Origin: Candidatus Omnitrophota bacterium
GTDB lineage: Bacteria; Ratteibacteria; UBA8468; B48-G9; JAFGKM01
NCBI GenBank assembly: GCA_023819375.1
Contig: JAMWDI010000005.1
Coordinates: 124,001 to 188,000, forward strand
Reading direction: 5' to 3'
Length of the DNA stretch: 64,000 nucleotides
Both the position numbers and the translations under genes were made by a program. Under the pieces are notes generated by a model that searched no databases, was not told the DNA's origin, and saw only the letters and a list, made by a program, of their open reading frames with translations. Shown piece after piece: positions 8,574-18,100 of this stretch (positions are counted from its first letter, which is position 1; each line of letters begins with the position of its first letter).

Positions 8574-9193
8574 AAAAACCTAAAATAAGAGAATTGAAAG
8601 AAGCAATTAAAAGTTTATTTTCAAAACCATATACTACAAAATTTCCTTATGAAGAACATAAACCATATCCAAAATTTAGAGGGAAACCACAATACAATGA
8701 AGACGAATGTGTTGGATGTGGCGGTTGCTTCCAAGTATGTCCTTCAAAAGCAATAGATATGATTGATGATTTAGAAAATAAAAAAAGAATTTTAATACAC
8801 AATCCTGACAAATGTATTTTTTGTGGAGAATGTGAAAGAAATTGTATAACTCAAAAAGGCATTAAATTAACAAATCAGTTTGATATTTCATATTTGAAAA
8901 ATCCTGATGAAGTAAAACATAAAGTAGAACATAATTTAATTTTATGCATTTTCTGCAAAGAAATAATAGGAACTGAAAAGCATATAAGATATATTTATAA
9001 AAAACTTGGTAATCTTGCCTATTCTCAACCCATTTTGATTACAAAGGCAATTGAAAATTTAAACATAAAAACTGAGCATGAAGAAAGATTAATCCCACCA
9101 ATAGATAGGCAGGATATATTAAAAATTATTTGCCCAAAATGTAGAAGAATTTCCTTTATAATAGATGAAAAAAAAGAAATAACAAAGAAATAA
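8570..9193 (+). CDS. mbhN: 2x[4Fe-4S] ferredoxin-type electron-input subunit (NuoI/MbhN family)
   Basis: A polyferredoxin subunit that passes electrons from soluble ferredoxin to the small subunit. Two full cluster motifs are visible: C47, C50, C53, C57 and C82, C85, C88, C92. The last ~100 residues hold two further CxxC pairs (CIFC and CPKC) that are not part of ordinary NuoI and could bind zinc or an extra cluster. At 207 aa it is longer than typical MbhN. It is the last gene of the operon; the next gene starts 42 bp later. Confidence 0.88.
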   Translation: MKKPKIRELKEAIKSLFSKPYTTKFPYEEHKPYPKFRGKPQYNEDECVGCGGCFQVCPSKAIDMIDDLENKKRILIHNPDKCIFCGECERNCITQKGIKLTNQFDISYLKNPDEVKHKVEHNLILCIFCKEIIGTEKHIRYIYKKLGNLAYSQPILITKAIENLNIKTEHEERLIPPIDRQDILKIICPKCRRISFIIDEKKEITKK

Positions 9194-9235
9194 TTTAGGT
9201 TTTCGTTATATAAGAATTAACAGAGAATTTCAAAA

Positions 9236-10450
9236 ATGGGAGCATTTTGGAAAATTATTCTTTATTTATTTCTTTCTATTTATGTTTTCCCTCAAAAAAT
9301 GCCTATAAAATTAGGAATAGATGTTCTTTCAGAAAAAAATTATTCAATTTTAAAAGGGAAAAGAGTAGGAATAATAACAAACATTAGTGGATGTAACCAA
9401 AATCTCCATTCTACAGTAAATATAATCTCTTCATTACCAGATGTTAAAGTTACAGCCATTTTTGCACCTGAACATGGATTTAAAGGAAACAAAATGGATT
9501 TAATTGAAGATTCAGAATTCAATAATATAAAAATTTTTAGTTTATTTGGGAAAACAAGAAGACCTACAGCAGAGATGCTTAAAGAAATTGATATTCTTAT
9601 TTTTGATATTCAAGATATAGGAACTCGCTCATATACCTATATTTCTACTCTAAGATATTGCATGGAAGAAGCGGCAAAAAATAATATTCTTTTTATTGTT
9701 CTTGACAGACCAAATCCACTCGGAGGAATTCTTGTTGATGGTCCTGTCCTTGATATGAAATTTGAATCTTTTGTAGGAAGTTTACCTATAAGTTATGTTC
9801 ATGGAATGACAGTTGGAGAAATTGCTTTATTCTTGAATAAAGAACTTAATATAAAATGTAATCTTGAAGTAATAAAAATGGAAAACTGGAAAAGAGAAAT
9901 GATTTGGGATGATACAGGACTTATCTGGACACCAACATCCCCACATATACCTGAACCGGATACCCCATTTTACTATCCCATAACAGGAATAATTGGAGAA
10001 CTTGGCATTGTAAATGTTGGAGTTGGTTATACATTACCATTTAAAATTATAGGAGCACCATGGATGGACGGTGAAAAAGTAGCAGAAGTTTTAAATAAAA
10101 AAAATTTAAATGGAGTATATTTTCAACCTTTCTATTTTACTCCTTTTTATTCTATCTTTAAAAATGAGGAATGTAATGGTTTTAGAATAATAATTAAAAA
10201 CAAAAAAAATTATAAACCAGTTGAAGTATGCTATAATATTCTTGAAGTTCTTATAAGTCTTTATCCAGAAAAATTTGATTTTAGTAAAATACCGACTCCA
10301 AAAGTTGAAATGTTTGACAAAATAAATGGAACAGACCTTATAAGAAAAATGTTTCAAAATAATTTCAAAGCAGTTGATATTGTAAAGTTTTACCAGGAAT
10401 CTTTAAATAAATTTATTGAAAAAAGAAAAAAATATCTTTTATATGAATGA
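9236..10450 (+). CDS. DUF1343 / NamZ-like exo-beta-N-acetylmuramidase, exported
   Basis: A 404-aa protein with an N-terminal hydrophobic export signal (residues ~5-20). The family blocks FAPEHGF, DIQDIGTRSYTYISTL and LDRPNPLGG are present, and PTSPHIPEPDTPFYYP marks the second half. Characterised NamZ enzymes release N-acetylmuramic acid from the ends of peptidoglycan fragments, so a role in wall recycling or scavenging in the periplasm is likely. No recycling partners are adjacent. ATG 9236 has only a weak upstream site (GAGAAT), so a slightly different start is possible. Confidence 0.88.
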   Translation: MGAFWKIILYLFLSIYVFPQKMPIKLGIDVLSEKNYSILKGKRVGIITNISGCNQNLHSTVNIISSLPDVKVTAIFAPEHGFKGNKMDLIEDSEFNNIKIFSLFGKTRRPTAEMLKEIDILIFDIQDIGTRSYTYISTLRYCMEEAAKNNILFIVLDRPNPLGGILVDGPVLDMKFESFVGSLPISYVHGMTVGEIALFLNKELNIKCNLEVIKMENWKREMIWDDTGLIWTPTSPHIPEPDTPFYYPITGIIGELGIVNVGVGYTLPFKIIGAPWMDGEKVAEVLNKKNLNGVYFQPFYFTPFYSIFKNEECNGFRIIIKNKKNYKPVEVCYNILEVLISLYPEKFDFSKIPTPKVEMFDKINGTDLIRKMFQNNFKAVDIVKFYQESLNKFIEKRKKYLLYE

Positions 10451-10491
10451 ATTTTAAATTTGAAAATTTTAAGGTAAAATTAAAAATAGAA

Positions 10492-10565
10492 GCGCTTGTC
10501 GCTTAATTGGATAAAGCACTGGCCTCCGGAGCCAGAGAATCCGGGTTCAAATCCCGGCAAGCGCA
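10492..10565 (+). tRNA. tRNA-Arg (anticodon CCG)
   Basis: A complete cloverleaf of 74 nt. The acceptor stem GCGCTTG pairs with CAAGCGC, with discriminator A at 10565. The anticodon arm CTGGC-CTCCGGA-GCCAG puts CCG at 10525-10527, and the T arm is CCGGG-TTCAAAT-CCCGG. CCA is not encoded. It reads codon CGG. It sits between the NamZ gene and a TPR gene that starts 8 bp later. Confidence 0.95.
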
Positions 10566-10572
10566 AAAATAA

Positions 10573-11046
10573 ATGAAAAGAAGAATTTTAATGATCTTGA
10601 TTGGTGGATTTTATCCTGTTTTTTGCATTTCTTTTTTTTATTTAATCATTCCATATATGTGGATAAAAACAGATGAGGCTTTCCATAAAGGACAATATAA
10701 TAAGGCAATAGAATACCTATCTTTTATTTCTTTTTTTCAACCCCAAAACGTTGAATGTTATGTTTTAAAAGCATGGCTTCAATGGTCACAGGCAAAATAT
10801 CTTTATTCACAAGGTTTACCATATGAAGAAAAATTAAATCAAGCAGTAAAAACATATAAAAAGGGAGAAAAAAATAATCCTCAAAATTGGTGGATATATT
10901 ATGAAGAAGGAATGATGTGGGAAGCATTTGGAGAAAAAGAAAAAGCATTAAAAGCATATTATATAAGTTCAAAATACAGTTTGACTCCATATAATAAAAT
11001 ATATAAAATAAAAAAAGAAAAATTCAAGATGAAAATAGAAAATTAG
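10573..11046 (+). CDS. Membrane-anchored TPR-like protein
   Basis: A 157-aa protein of unknown specific role. Residues 5-30 form one transmembrane or signal-anchor helix. The rest is helical, with a recognisable TPR pattern (DEAFHKGQYNKAIEYLSF at ~35-52, and AFGEKEKALKAYYISSKYS near the end). Such proteins usually serve as scaffolds for envelope complexes. It starts 7 bp after the tRNA and is followed in 9 bp by another exported protein. Confidence 0.6.
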   Translation: MKRRILMILIGGFYPVFCISFFYLIIPYMWIKTDEAFHKGQYNKAIEYLSFISFFQPQNVECYVLKAWLQWSQAKYLYSQGLPYEEKLNQAVKTYKKGEKNNPQNWWIYYEEGMMWEAFGEKEKALKAYYISSKYSLTPYNKIYKIKKEKFKMKIEN

Positions 11047-11055
11047 GAGGTGCAT

Positions 11056-11502
11056 ATGAAGAAGTTTATTTATACTTTATCTTTTCTACTATCTATTTTG
11101 CTTTTTGCTGGAGAAACCAAAAAAGCAACATATGAAGAAGTCAAAAAATCTATAGAGTTAATTGAAAAATTTATTAAAGAGGGGAAAGAAGAATTGATAC
11201 CAGTTTTTAATGAAGCAATAGAAATAGAAAAAAGAGCAACTACACCGTATTTAGCAGATAAAATAAAGAAAAAAATATGTAAAACAACAAAGATAAAGGA
11301 AGAGGTTTTTGAGATTTACAGAAATAAATTTTCTTTTTTTGATATTGCCATTGCATGGGCTATAAATTGTGTTAAGGGTGTACCAATTGAAAAAGTATTA
11401 GAAGAAAGAGAAATAAAAGAATGGGATGAAATTATTAAAAATGATTACAAAGTAATAGCAGAAAAAATTAAAGAATTAAATCCAAAACTAAAATCCTTTT
11501 AA
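11056..11502 (+). CDS. Small exported helical protein, unknown function
   Basis: A 148-aa protein with a clear signal peptide (residues 1-20, ending near LLFAGE). The mature part is charged and helical. No family recognised. ATG 11056 is chosen because a strong AGGAGG lies at 11045-11050; an in-frame GTG at 11050 sits on top of that site. It probably shares a transcript with the TPR gene. The 3' end overlaps the convergent phosphoesterase gene by 15 bp. Confidence 0.65.
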   Translation: MKKFIYTLSFLLSILLFAGETKKATYEEVKKSIELIEKFIKEGKEELIPVFNEAIEIEKRATTPYLADKIKKKICKTTKIKEEVFEIYRNKFSFFDIAIAWAINCVKGVPIEKVLEEREIKEWDEIIKNDYKVIAEKIKELNPKLKSF

Positions 11503-12222
11503 GAGACTTCCTATTTTTGAAGGAAGCCCTTTTTCTATTATTTTTTGAATTGTTTTTTTATAATCATATTCAATCCTATCAAGTTTAAAAAATCTTCTAT
11601 CAGTGTCATAAATACTAACGCAAACAAAAGGAAAACCATCACGTGGAAACCCAACACTTCCAACATTTATTATATATTTAAAATCTTCTTTTATTTCAAT
11701 TTCCATTTTTCCACTAAAATCAGAAATGATTTTTTCAATTTTTCCATTTTCAATTTTTTTTATGAAACCACCAGGAATATGTGTATGTCCTACAAAACAA
11801 ATTTTTCCTTCAAGTTTTTCAAATTCTTCTTCAGCATCTTTTAATTTTAAAATATATTTATAAAAAATATCTGTAAGTGAGGCATGAACAAAAATAATAT
11901 CTTCCATTTTTTCAATTTCTTTCCATCCTTTAATTTTTTCAATCTTTTCATTAATTTCTTTTATTGTCCATTCAAGCGATATTCTTGCATATTCTTTAAA
12001 CCTTATAAATTCTTTATTTATAATACCTTCTTCATGATTCCCTCTAAGAATAACTTCTGCAAAATTTTCTGCAAGATTTATACATCTTTCAGGATCGGGC
12101 CCATAACCAATAACATCTCCACAAATTATTAACTTATCAATCTTATTCTTTTCAAAATAAAATAACGCCCTTTCAAAACTTTCAAGATTAGAATGAATAT
12201 CGCTGATTATACCTATTCTCAT
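11488..12222 (-). CDS. Calcineurin-like metallophosphoesterase
   Basis: A 244-aa protein with all five metal-binding blocks of the YfcE/MJ0936-type phosphodiesterases: ISDIHSN, CGDVIGYGPDPE, RGNHEE, FVHASL and VGHTHIPG, ending in NVGSVGFPRDG. The substrate cannot be read from sequence; a phosphodiester or phosphoprotein is possible. Its start overlaps the end of the kinase gene by 35 bp, so the two are co-expressed and may act as an opposing pair (inference). Confidence 0.85.
   Translation of the reverse strand: MRIGIISDIHSNLESFERALFYFEKNKIDKLIICGDVIGYGPDPERCINLAENFAEVILRGNHEEGIINKEFIRFKEYARISLEWTIKEINEKIEKIKGWKEIEKMEDIIFVHASLTDIFYKYILKLKDAEEEFEKLEGKICFVGHTHIPGGFIKKIENGKIEKIISDFSGKMEIEIKEDFKYIINVGSVGFPRDGFPFVCVSIYDTDRRFFKLDRIEYDYKKTIQKIIEKGLPSKIGSLLKGF
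11507..11535 (+). terminator. Candidate rho-independent terminator
   Basis: A 6-bp stem CTTCCT / AGGAAG with an 8-nt loop, followed by CCCTTTTT, starts 4 bp after the stop of the small exported protein. It lies within the 3' end of the convergent phosphoesterase gene. The stem is short, so this is a moderate call. Confidence 0.4.
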
Positions 12223-12934
12223 ATATTTTCCGAAGTTCTGTTAAAATTTCCTTAATTGATGGTCTTTTTTTAATCTCATTTGATTTTGCCTTTATAACAA
12301 TAGGATAAATTTTTTCAAAAAAATCATAATCAAAAAGATATTCTTCAAGAATAACACTGTAAGAATAAACATCACTTTTAAAATCAATAATTCCCTCTTT
12401 TCTTTCAGGAGCAATATATTTTTCAGTTCCTCCAGAATAAAAAACTTTCCTTTTTAAAAAACCTATTTTTTCAGCAAATCCAAAATCAATAAGTTTAATT
12501 TTTTGAAAATCATTACTTATAAGTATATTTTCAGGCTTTATATCATTATGAACTATTTTTTTTGAGTGAATATATTCAATTGTTTCCCCCACTTTAATCA
12601 AAATATATAAAATTTTCTCTGGTGTCAACTGAAATTTATCAGAAAAAATTCTTAAACTACTACCATCCACATATTCCATAAAAACAAAATAAAGTCCTCC
12701 CTTTTTCCCAAATTTATAAACTTTTATTATGCCGGGATGGGAAAGTTTTTTAAGTAATTTATACTCTTTTTTAAAAATTTTTATTTGACACTTTTCATTT
12801 CTGTAAGGATGAAGAATTTTAATAGCAACTATATCCCCATTTTCTGAAATTCCTTTATAAACTGTTGACGTTGCCCCCTGCCATATTCTTTCACTTATTG
12901 TATAATTTCCAATTTGAATTCCAATAATTTTCAT
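12188..12934 (-). CDS. Hanks-type serine/threonine protein kinase
   Basis: A minimal 248-aa kinase domain without a transmembrane helix or sensor. It has a loose glycine-rich loop, the ATP-anchoring AIK (K39), the catalytic loop HNDIKPEN (129-136), DFG (150-152) and the APE motif. The catalytic loop has HND in place of HRD; the catalytic Asp131 is kept, so it should be active but is not a typical RD kinase. A -10/-35 pair lies directly upstream. It overlaps the phosphoesterase gene. Confidence 0.87.
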   Translation of the reverse strand: MKIIGIQIGNYTISERIWQGATSTVYKGISENGDIVAIKILHPYRNEKCQIKIFKKEYKLLKKLSHPGIIKVYKFGKKGGLYFVFMEYVDGSSLRIFSDKFQLTPEKILYILIKVGETIEYIHSKKIVHNDIKPENILISNDFQKIKLIDFGFAEKIGFLKRKVFYSGGTEKYIAPERKEGIIDFKSDVYSYSVILEEYLFDYDFFEKIYPIVIKAKSNEIKKRPSIKEILTELRKIYENRYNQRYSF

Positions 12935-12943
12935 AACCGTATA

Positions 12944-12971
12944 ATTTTAATATTTTTTTTGAATTTTTCAA
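12944..12971 (-). promoter_or_regulatory. Candidate promoter of the kinase gene (leaderless)
   Basis: On the minus strand, TTGAAA (12966-12971) and TAAAAT (12944-12949) are separated by 16 bp. The -10 box ends 9 nt before the kinase ATG and no Shine-Dalgarno sequence is present, so the transcript would have almost no leader. Confidence 0.5.
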
Positions 12972-12989
12972 CAATCAATAAATTTTAAA

Positions 12990-13006
12990 AATGCTTGATA
13001 AGCATT
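12990..13006. promoter_or_regulatory. Perfect inverted repeat, possible operator
   Basis: AATGCTT-GAT-AAGCATT, a perfect 7-bp inverted repeat with a 3-bp centre, lies between the divergent kinase and ROK genes. It is 45 bp upstream of the ROK -35 box. It could be the operator of the ROK regulator or a neighbouring regulator; nothing in the sequence proves this. Confidence 0.35.
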
Positions 13007-13051
13007 AAAAAACCTAATGGAAAATACCTATAAAGTTAAATTATAAAAAAT

Positions 13052-13079
13052 TTGACAAAATTTGAAATATAGATATAAT
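13052..13079 (+). promoter_or_regulatory. Promoter of ROK regulator gene
   Basis: TTGACA (13052-13057), a 16-bp spacer and TATAAT (13074-13079): both boxes match the consensus perfectly. The start codon lies 30 bp downstream without a clear ribosome binding site. Confidence 0.75.
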
Positions 13080-13109
13080 TAATTTAAGTAAATTAACTAA
13101 TCTCAAAAT

Positions 13110-14255
13110 ATGATAGTAAATAAAGATTTACAAGAAAAAATATTGAATTATATCAAAGAAAAAGGGCCAAGTCCGAGAAAAGAAATAGCCCAATCTCTTG
13201 GTGTATCACAAGCAATAATAACGCAAGTAACAAAGTATATGATATCTAAGAATATAATCTATGAAAAAGAGATAGGGCCTTCCACAAAGAAAGGTGGTAG
13301 AAAACCTATATATATTGATATTAATTCTGAAACTGGATATATAATGTCTCTTGATGTTGGTTCATATGAAATAAAAGGTGGAATAGGAAATTTAAAAGGA
13401 GATGTTTTACTTTTAGACAAATTAAGAACCTCTTTAGATAATACATTAAATCAAATAATTGAATTTTCAGAAAGACTCCTAAATAAATATAGAGATAAAC
13501 TTTTAGGAATAAGTATAGGTCTTCCTGGAGTTGTAGATATAGAAAAAGGCATTTTAGTTTTTAGTGCAAACCTACCCTCAATTAATAATATTAATTTCAA
13601 AAAAATATTTGAAAACAAATATAGAGTAAAAACATTTGTCTCAAACTGTGGAATCTTTTCATTGATTGGAGTTTATAATCATTTGAAGAAAAAAGAAAAA
13701 AACATTTTAAATCTTTATTGGGGAAATGGTATATCTGCTACTTTTCTTTCTGAAGGAAAAGAAATACTAACAGGTAAGACAAAATATAGAATTGATTTTG
13801 GGCATATAACAATTGATAAAAATGGAAAGTTATGTAGATGTGGCAAGAGAGGATGTATTGAAAGTTATGTAAGCAGTGAGGCATTGTTGAACAAAATTAA
13901 AGAAAAAATAAATAAAGAAATTGATATGGATTATGCATTGAAATTAGCAAGAGAAAGAGAAGATATAAGGGAGATATTTGAAGAGGCAGGATATGTTGTA
14001 GGTAAAACTTTATCTTTTCTTATCCAATACTTTTTCCCTGATTTGGTTGTTTTTTCTGGGGGATTGATTAAAAATGCGGGAGATATTCTTATCCCTTCAA
14101 TAAAAAATGGAATAAAAGATAATATGGATGAAAAACAATATGAAAAATTAAACTTTAAAGTTATTGAGACAGAATATATTGGAGTAATTGGAGGAATAGA
14201 ATTTATGATAAATGAAATATTTTCAAAACACCTTCATTTATTATATCAAGTATAA
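13110..14255 (+). CDS. ROK-family transcriptional regulator (NagC/XylR type)
   Basis: A 381-aa sugar-responsive repressor. Residues 1-60 form a winged HTH (SPRKEIAQSLGVSQAIITQVTKYM). From residue ~75 comes the sugar-kinase-like ROK fold with LDVG, ISIGLPGVVD, and the zinc-binding GHITID plus CRCGKRGCIES block. It precedes a prepilin, a glycosidase-like protein and an oxidoreductase, so it probably controls this polymer-utilisation locus in response to a released sugar (inference). Confidence 0.88.
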   Translation: MIVNKDLQEKILNYIKEKGPSPRKEIAQSLGVSQAIITQVTKYMISKNIIYEKEIGPSTKKGGRKPIYIDINSETGYIMSLDVGSYEIKGGIGNLKGDVLLLDKLRTSLDNTLNQIIEFSERLLNKYRDKLLGISIGLPGVVDIEKGILVFSANLPSINNINFKKIFENKYRVKTFVSNCGIFSLIGVYNHLKKKEKNILNLYWGNGISATFLSEGKEILTGKTKYRIDFGHITIDKNGKLCRCGKRGCIESYVSSEALLNKIKEKINKEIDMDYALKLAREREDIREIFEEAGYVVGKTLSFLIQYFFPDLVVFSGGLIKNAGDILIPSIKNGIKDNMDEKQYEKLNFKVIETEYIGVIGGIEFMINEIFSKHLHLLYQV

Positions 14256-14288
14256 GGAGGTGATGTAAATATGAGGGGAAAGAATTAA
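14254..14288 (+). promoter_or_regulatory. Perfect Shine-Dalgarno with five-codon mini-ORF, possible leader
   Basis: AAGGAGGTGAT (14254-14264) is an 11-nt exact match to the expected 16S 3' end. It stands 6 nt before ATG AGG GGA AAG AAT TAA (14271-14288), which encodes MRGKN. It lies between the ROK stop and the prepilin gene. It may be a leader peptide, a ribosome stand-by site, or the start of a decayed gene. Confidence 0.3.
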
Positions 14289-14336
14289 AATTGTAGAAAA
14301 TTAAATTACATAAAAAATAAAAAAGGAGGGAATAAA

Positions 14337-15074
14337 ATGAAAACAAAAAATAAAAAGTTAGGGTTCACATTAATAGAATTACTTGTTGTGGTAGCAATAA
14401 TCGCAATTTTAGCAGCGATGTTGCTACCTGCTTTATCAAAAGCACGCGAAAGAGCAAGACAGGCAGTTTGTATGAATAATTTAAAACAATTGGGACTTGC
14501 AATGTTAATGTATGTTGAGGATTATGACGGTTATTTTATTCCTACAGGAACTGCTCCAAATTATTCTTTGCCTTATGGATATTGGGCAGCAAGATTAGAC
14601 CAATATTATGTAAAAAACCCAAGAACTTTCTATTGTCCCTCTACCATTCATTACAAAAAAGTTGAAGCAAGACTAAGGGATCCTGTTGGTTCTTATAACT
14701 GGAGAGAGGCACATAATTTTGTAAGTTATGGATACAATCATAGACATATAGGTACAAGTTTTAGATATACAAATCCTAACACTTCAAATTCTCCGCCTGC
14801 AAAACTTTCTCAACTTAAAAATCCATCAAAAACTTTGCTACTTTGCGATGCCGGAAACCGCGGAGTTAATTATACAACAGGAACCTATTATGTAGAAGAC
14901 TATGAGGAAAATAATGCTTTTAATCCAATTCATATGAGCAAAGGAAATGTTTTAATGGCAGATGGACACGTTGAAGTATTGGGACCAGTTCCTCCAAATG
15001 TTCATCCAAACAATTTCTTGAGGGATAAATTTACGACAGAGAAAAAATTCTATGGCTTATTCGGTAGATATTAA
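14337..15074 (+). CDS. DUF1559-type prepilin with H-X9-DG motif
   Basis: A 245-aa protein with a type III (prepilin) signal: [21 protein letters not shown], cleaved after the glycine, then a hydrophobic helix to about residue 33 and the typical [20 protein letters not shown] block. The C-terminus has a textbook H-X9-DG motif ([12 protein letters not shown] at about residues 199-210). This family is greatly expanded in planctomycetes, lentisphaerae and relatives and is often placed in front of degradative enzymes. The start follows AAAGGAGG. It is likely an envelope pseudopilin that helps display or export the downstream enzymes. Confidence 0.9.
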   Translation: MKTKNKKLGFTLIELLVVVAIIAILAAMLLPALSKARERARQAVCMNNLKQLGLAMLMYVEDYDGYFIPTGTAPNYSLPYGYWAARLDQYYVKNPRTFYCPSTIHYKKVEARLRDPVGSYNWREAHNFVSYGYNHRHIGTSFRYTNPNTSNSPPAKLSQLKNPSKTLLLCDAGNRGVNYTTGTYYVEDYEENNAFNPIHMSKGNVLMADGHVEVLGPVPPNVHPNNFLRDKFTTEKKFYGLFGRY

Positions 15075-15101
15075 TTTTTGTTGAACAATAAGGGAGGATA
15101 A

Positions 15102-18100
15102 ATGAATACAATGCGATATTATTTTCTTTTATTCTTTTTCCTTATATCAATAGTTTATTCAGAATTAAAAATTAATGCAACTTGTGGAAGAATTGAATTA
15201 AAAGAAATAGATTTCCCTTTAAAAATTGAATTGCATATAATGGGAGAAAATTATAAACCTCTTGCAGCACTAAATTTATATCCACCCACCCCAATCAAAA
15301 TTTTTTCAACAAAGCAAGAGGAAAAAAAAGTTGAAGTTACAGGAAAAGTTGGCATAGAAAATAATTCTTTTGTCTTTACTGGTAAAGGTGAAAATTTAAA
15401 GGAAAAAAATTATTCAATCTCATATGAAATTTTGCCAGAACAGGATATAGTTATGGCTGTCTGGTTTGTTGTTAATTTTGATATTCAAAAAGTCAAAACA
15501 ATTTGCAATGAAACAGAAAAAATAGAAATATCTCAACAGAAGGAATTTTCAAATCCTAATATTTTAAGTTCTAAAAAAATGATTTATATAGAAACAATAA
15601 AAGGTGAAAAAATAGAAATAAAGCCAGGCTCTAACATTGCTTCTTTAAGTTTAGTTGACGGAAGAAAATGGGGAACAGGTTTTCACATAAGGTGTTATTT
15701 TTCTCAAACTACTAGCCATCCATCTATAAAAATAAATAAAGGTGAAAAGTTATCTGGTGAAATTTTAATTAATTTTATATCTTCTTCTGAAGAAAAAAAT
15801 AAAAATGCCCAGAAAGAGAATTTAAATATCTCTTCAAAAGAAATGAGTTACATTACATCTTACAAAATACCCTGTCCTTACTTTGAAAATAGTCTCCAAG
15901 TTGATGGAAAATTAAAAGAAAATTTTTTAGAAAACCTAACAAAATTTTCAAATTTTTATAAATTAGGAACTATGCTTCCCTCCCCTATCAAAAATGAATT
16001 TTATATAGGTCATAACAATGAAGGAGTATATATTGCAGGAATTATTTATTTACCTTCTAATTATGTTCCATATGGTAATAGTTGTATCCGTGATTCAGAA
16101 ATATGGAAAGAAGATTCAATTGAAGTGTTTATTCAAAATCCCTTAAGCAAAGATGTATACCATTTTATTGGAAATATCTATAATTCAATCTATGATGAAA
16201 AAAATGATAATAGTAAATGGGATGGAAATTGGAATTTCTATGGAAAACTTTCAAAAGACAGATGGGAGTTAGAAATTTTTATTCCTTTTTCTACTGTTGA
16301 AATAAATCCTAAAAATAACATGGAAATTGGATTTCAAGTAGCAATGAATCTACAGTCAATTAATAGTTATTCTTCCTTATTTCATGTAAAAAATAAATAT
16401 GTTGAAGGTGTTAAAAACTGTAAAATAATTTTCACTCAAAATTTTTCTTTCCAAATAGAAATCAAAAATGAAGAAAATAAAAGTATTCTTTTAGGAAAGG
16501 TTATAAGTTTAAAGCCCATTCAAATTTCAGGAAAGATTATAAATATAGATAAAAACCTATCTAAAGAAATTGCTCCATTTTTACTAACGAAAGAAAAATT
16601 AACTCTTCCTTTAGAACTTTCTGAAGGTGAAAATTACTTAATTTCGTTATTTTTTAATAATGATTACTTTTTGACTATTCCTTTTTTTGCTGAATTCTCT
16701 TTTGATTTAATAACAGAAATGAATTACATATTTTTCAATCCAGAAAATAAATTATGGATATGGAAACCGACTTTAAATTTGACGTTAATTTTAAAAGAAA
16801 AAAATAACATTGAAAAAATTAGTTATAAAATTTTTCTTAATGGGAAAATTGTGAAAGAAGAAATATTTAAAGACAAAATATTACTTGACTTTTTTACAAA
16901 AGAAGTAGATGTTTCCAATTTAAAAGAGGGAAGATATACTTTATCAGTTGAAATACAAGATAAAAACCAAAGAATAAAGAAAAAAGAAACAAATTTTTAC
17001 GTTTATGAAAAACCACAATGGTTTTCTATGTCATATAATATTAGTGAAGATGTGGTTCCACCTCCCTGGGAACCTTTAAAAATAATAAATGGGTGTATAA
17101 TAAAATGCTGGGGAAGAGAATATAAATTAGGAGATTTTTTATTTTCTAATATTGTAAATCAAGAGGAAGAAATGCTAAAAAGCCCGATTTCTATTGTAAT
17201 AAAATCTGATAAAAATCTTCATATTAAAAAGCAAAAAAAAGAAATTGTTAATGTTTCAAAATCTAAAATTATTGTTAAAAATGAATTAGACTATGAATTA
17301 TTAGATATTGTTAATTTTATAACAGTTGAATTTGATGGAATGGTTAAAGTTGATATGAAAATAATACCAAAAGGAGAAAACATTAAAATTGAAAAATTAT
17401 ATTTCAAAATCCCTTTGAAGAAAAATTTTGCAAAATTGATAAGTAAACAGGGATTATGGGGAGTTAGTGCTGAAGAATATGCAACATTACTGAAATTTGA
17501 AAAAAATAAATCTTCCCTTAACGAAAAAATTTTGAAAAACAAATTAGAACCAATTTGGATAGGGAATGAAAAAGGAGGAATATGTTGGTTTAATGAATCA
17601 GACGAAAATTTTTATGTAGAAAATAAGGACGAAATAATCAATATTATAGAAAATGAGGAAAGTTGTGAATTAATAATAAAATTTATTGATAAAACAACAT
17701 ATTTACAAAATGAACTCAATTATACTTATGGTCTTCAAGCAACACCAGTAAAACCATTTCCAAATGATTTTTTAGACAGATATGGAATAGTTCAAGTTAC
17801 AGAAGATTTTTGGTATAACACTGTAAAAACAATTTTTGAACAAAAAGAAAAAATGGATTTGCTTGCTTCTAATGGTGTAAAAACTTTAATAGACCAAGGG
17901 AATTGGGCTTATTTTCATTCATCACTTTATAAAATGAATGAGCAATGGTTAAAAAACTTTGTTAATGAATGTCACAAGAGAGGAATTAAAGCAGTTATTT
18001 ATTTAAGTTCTGAAATTACAACAGGTACCCCTGAATGGGAAATTATGGGAAATGTAGTTTTGAAAGTTCCAAAAGGTTTTCCATATATAAGAAAAACTAC

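Noticed and set aside
11545-12132. Phenylalanine- and asparagine-rich frames on the plus strand
   Set aside because: They lie opposite the phosphoesterase gene, are low complexity, and reflect its lysine-rich codons read in reverse.
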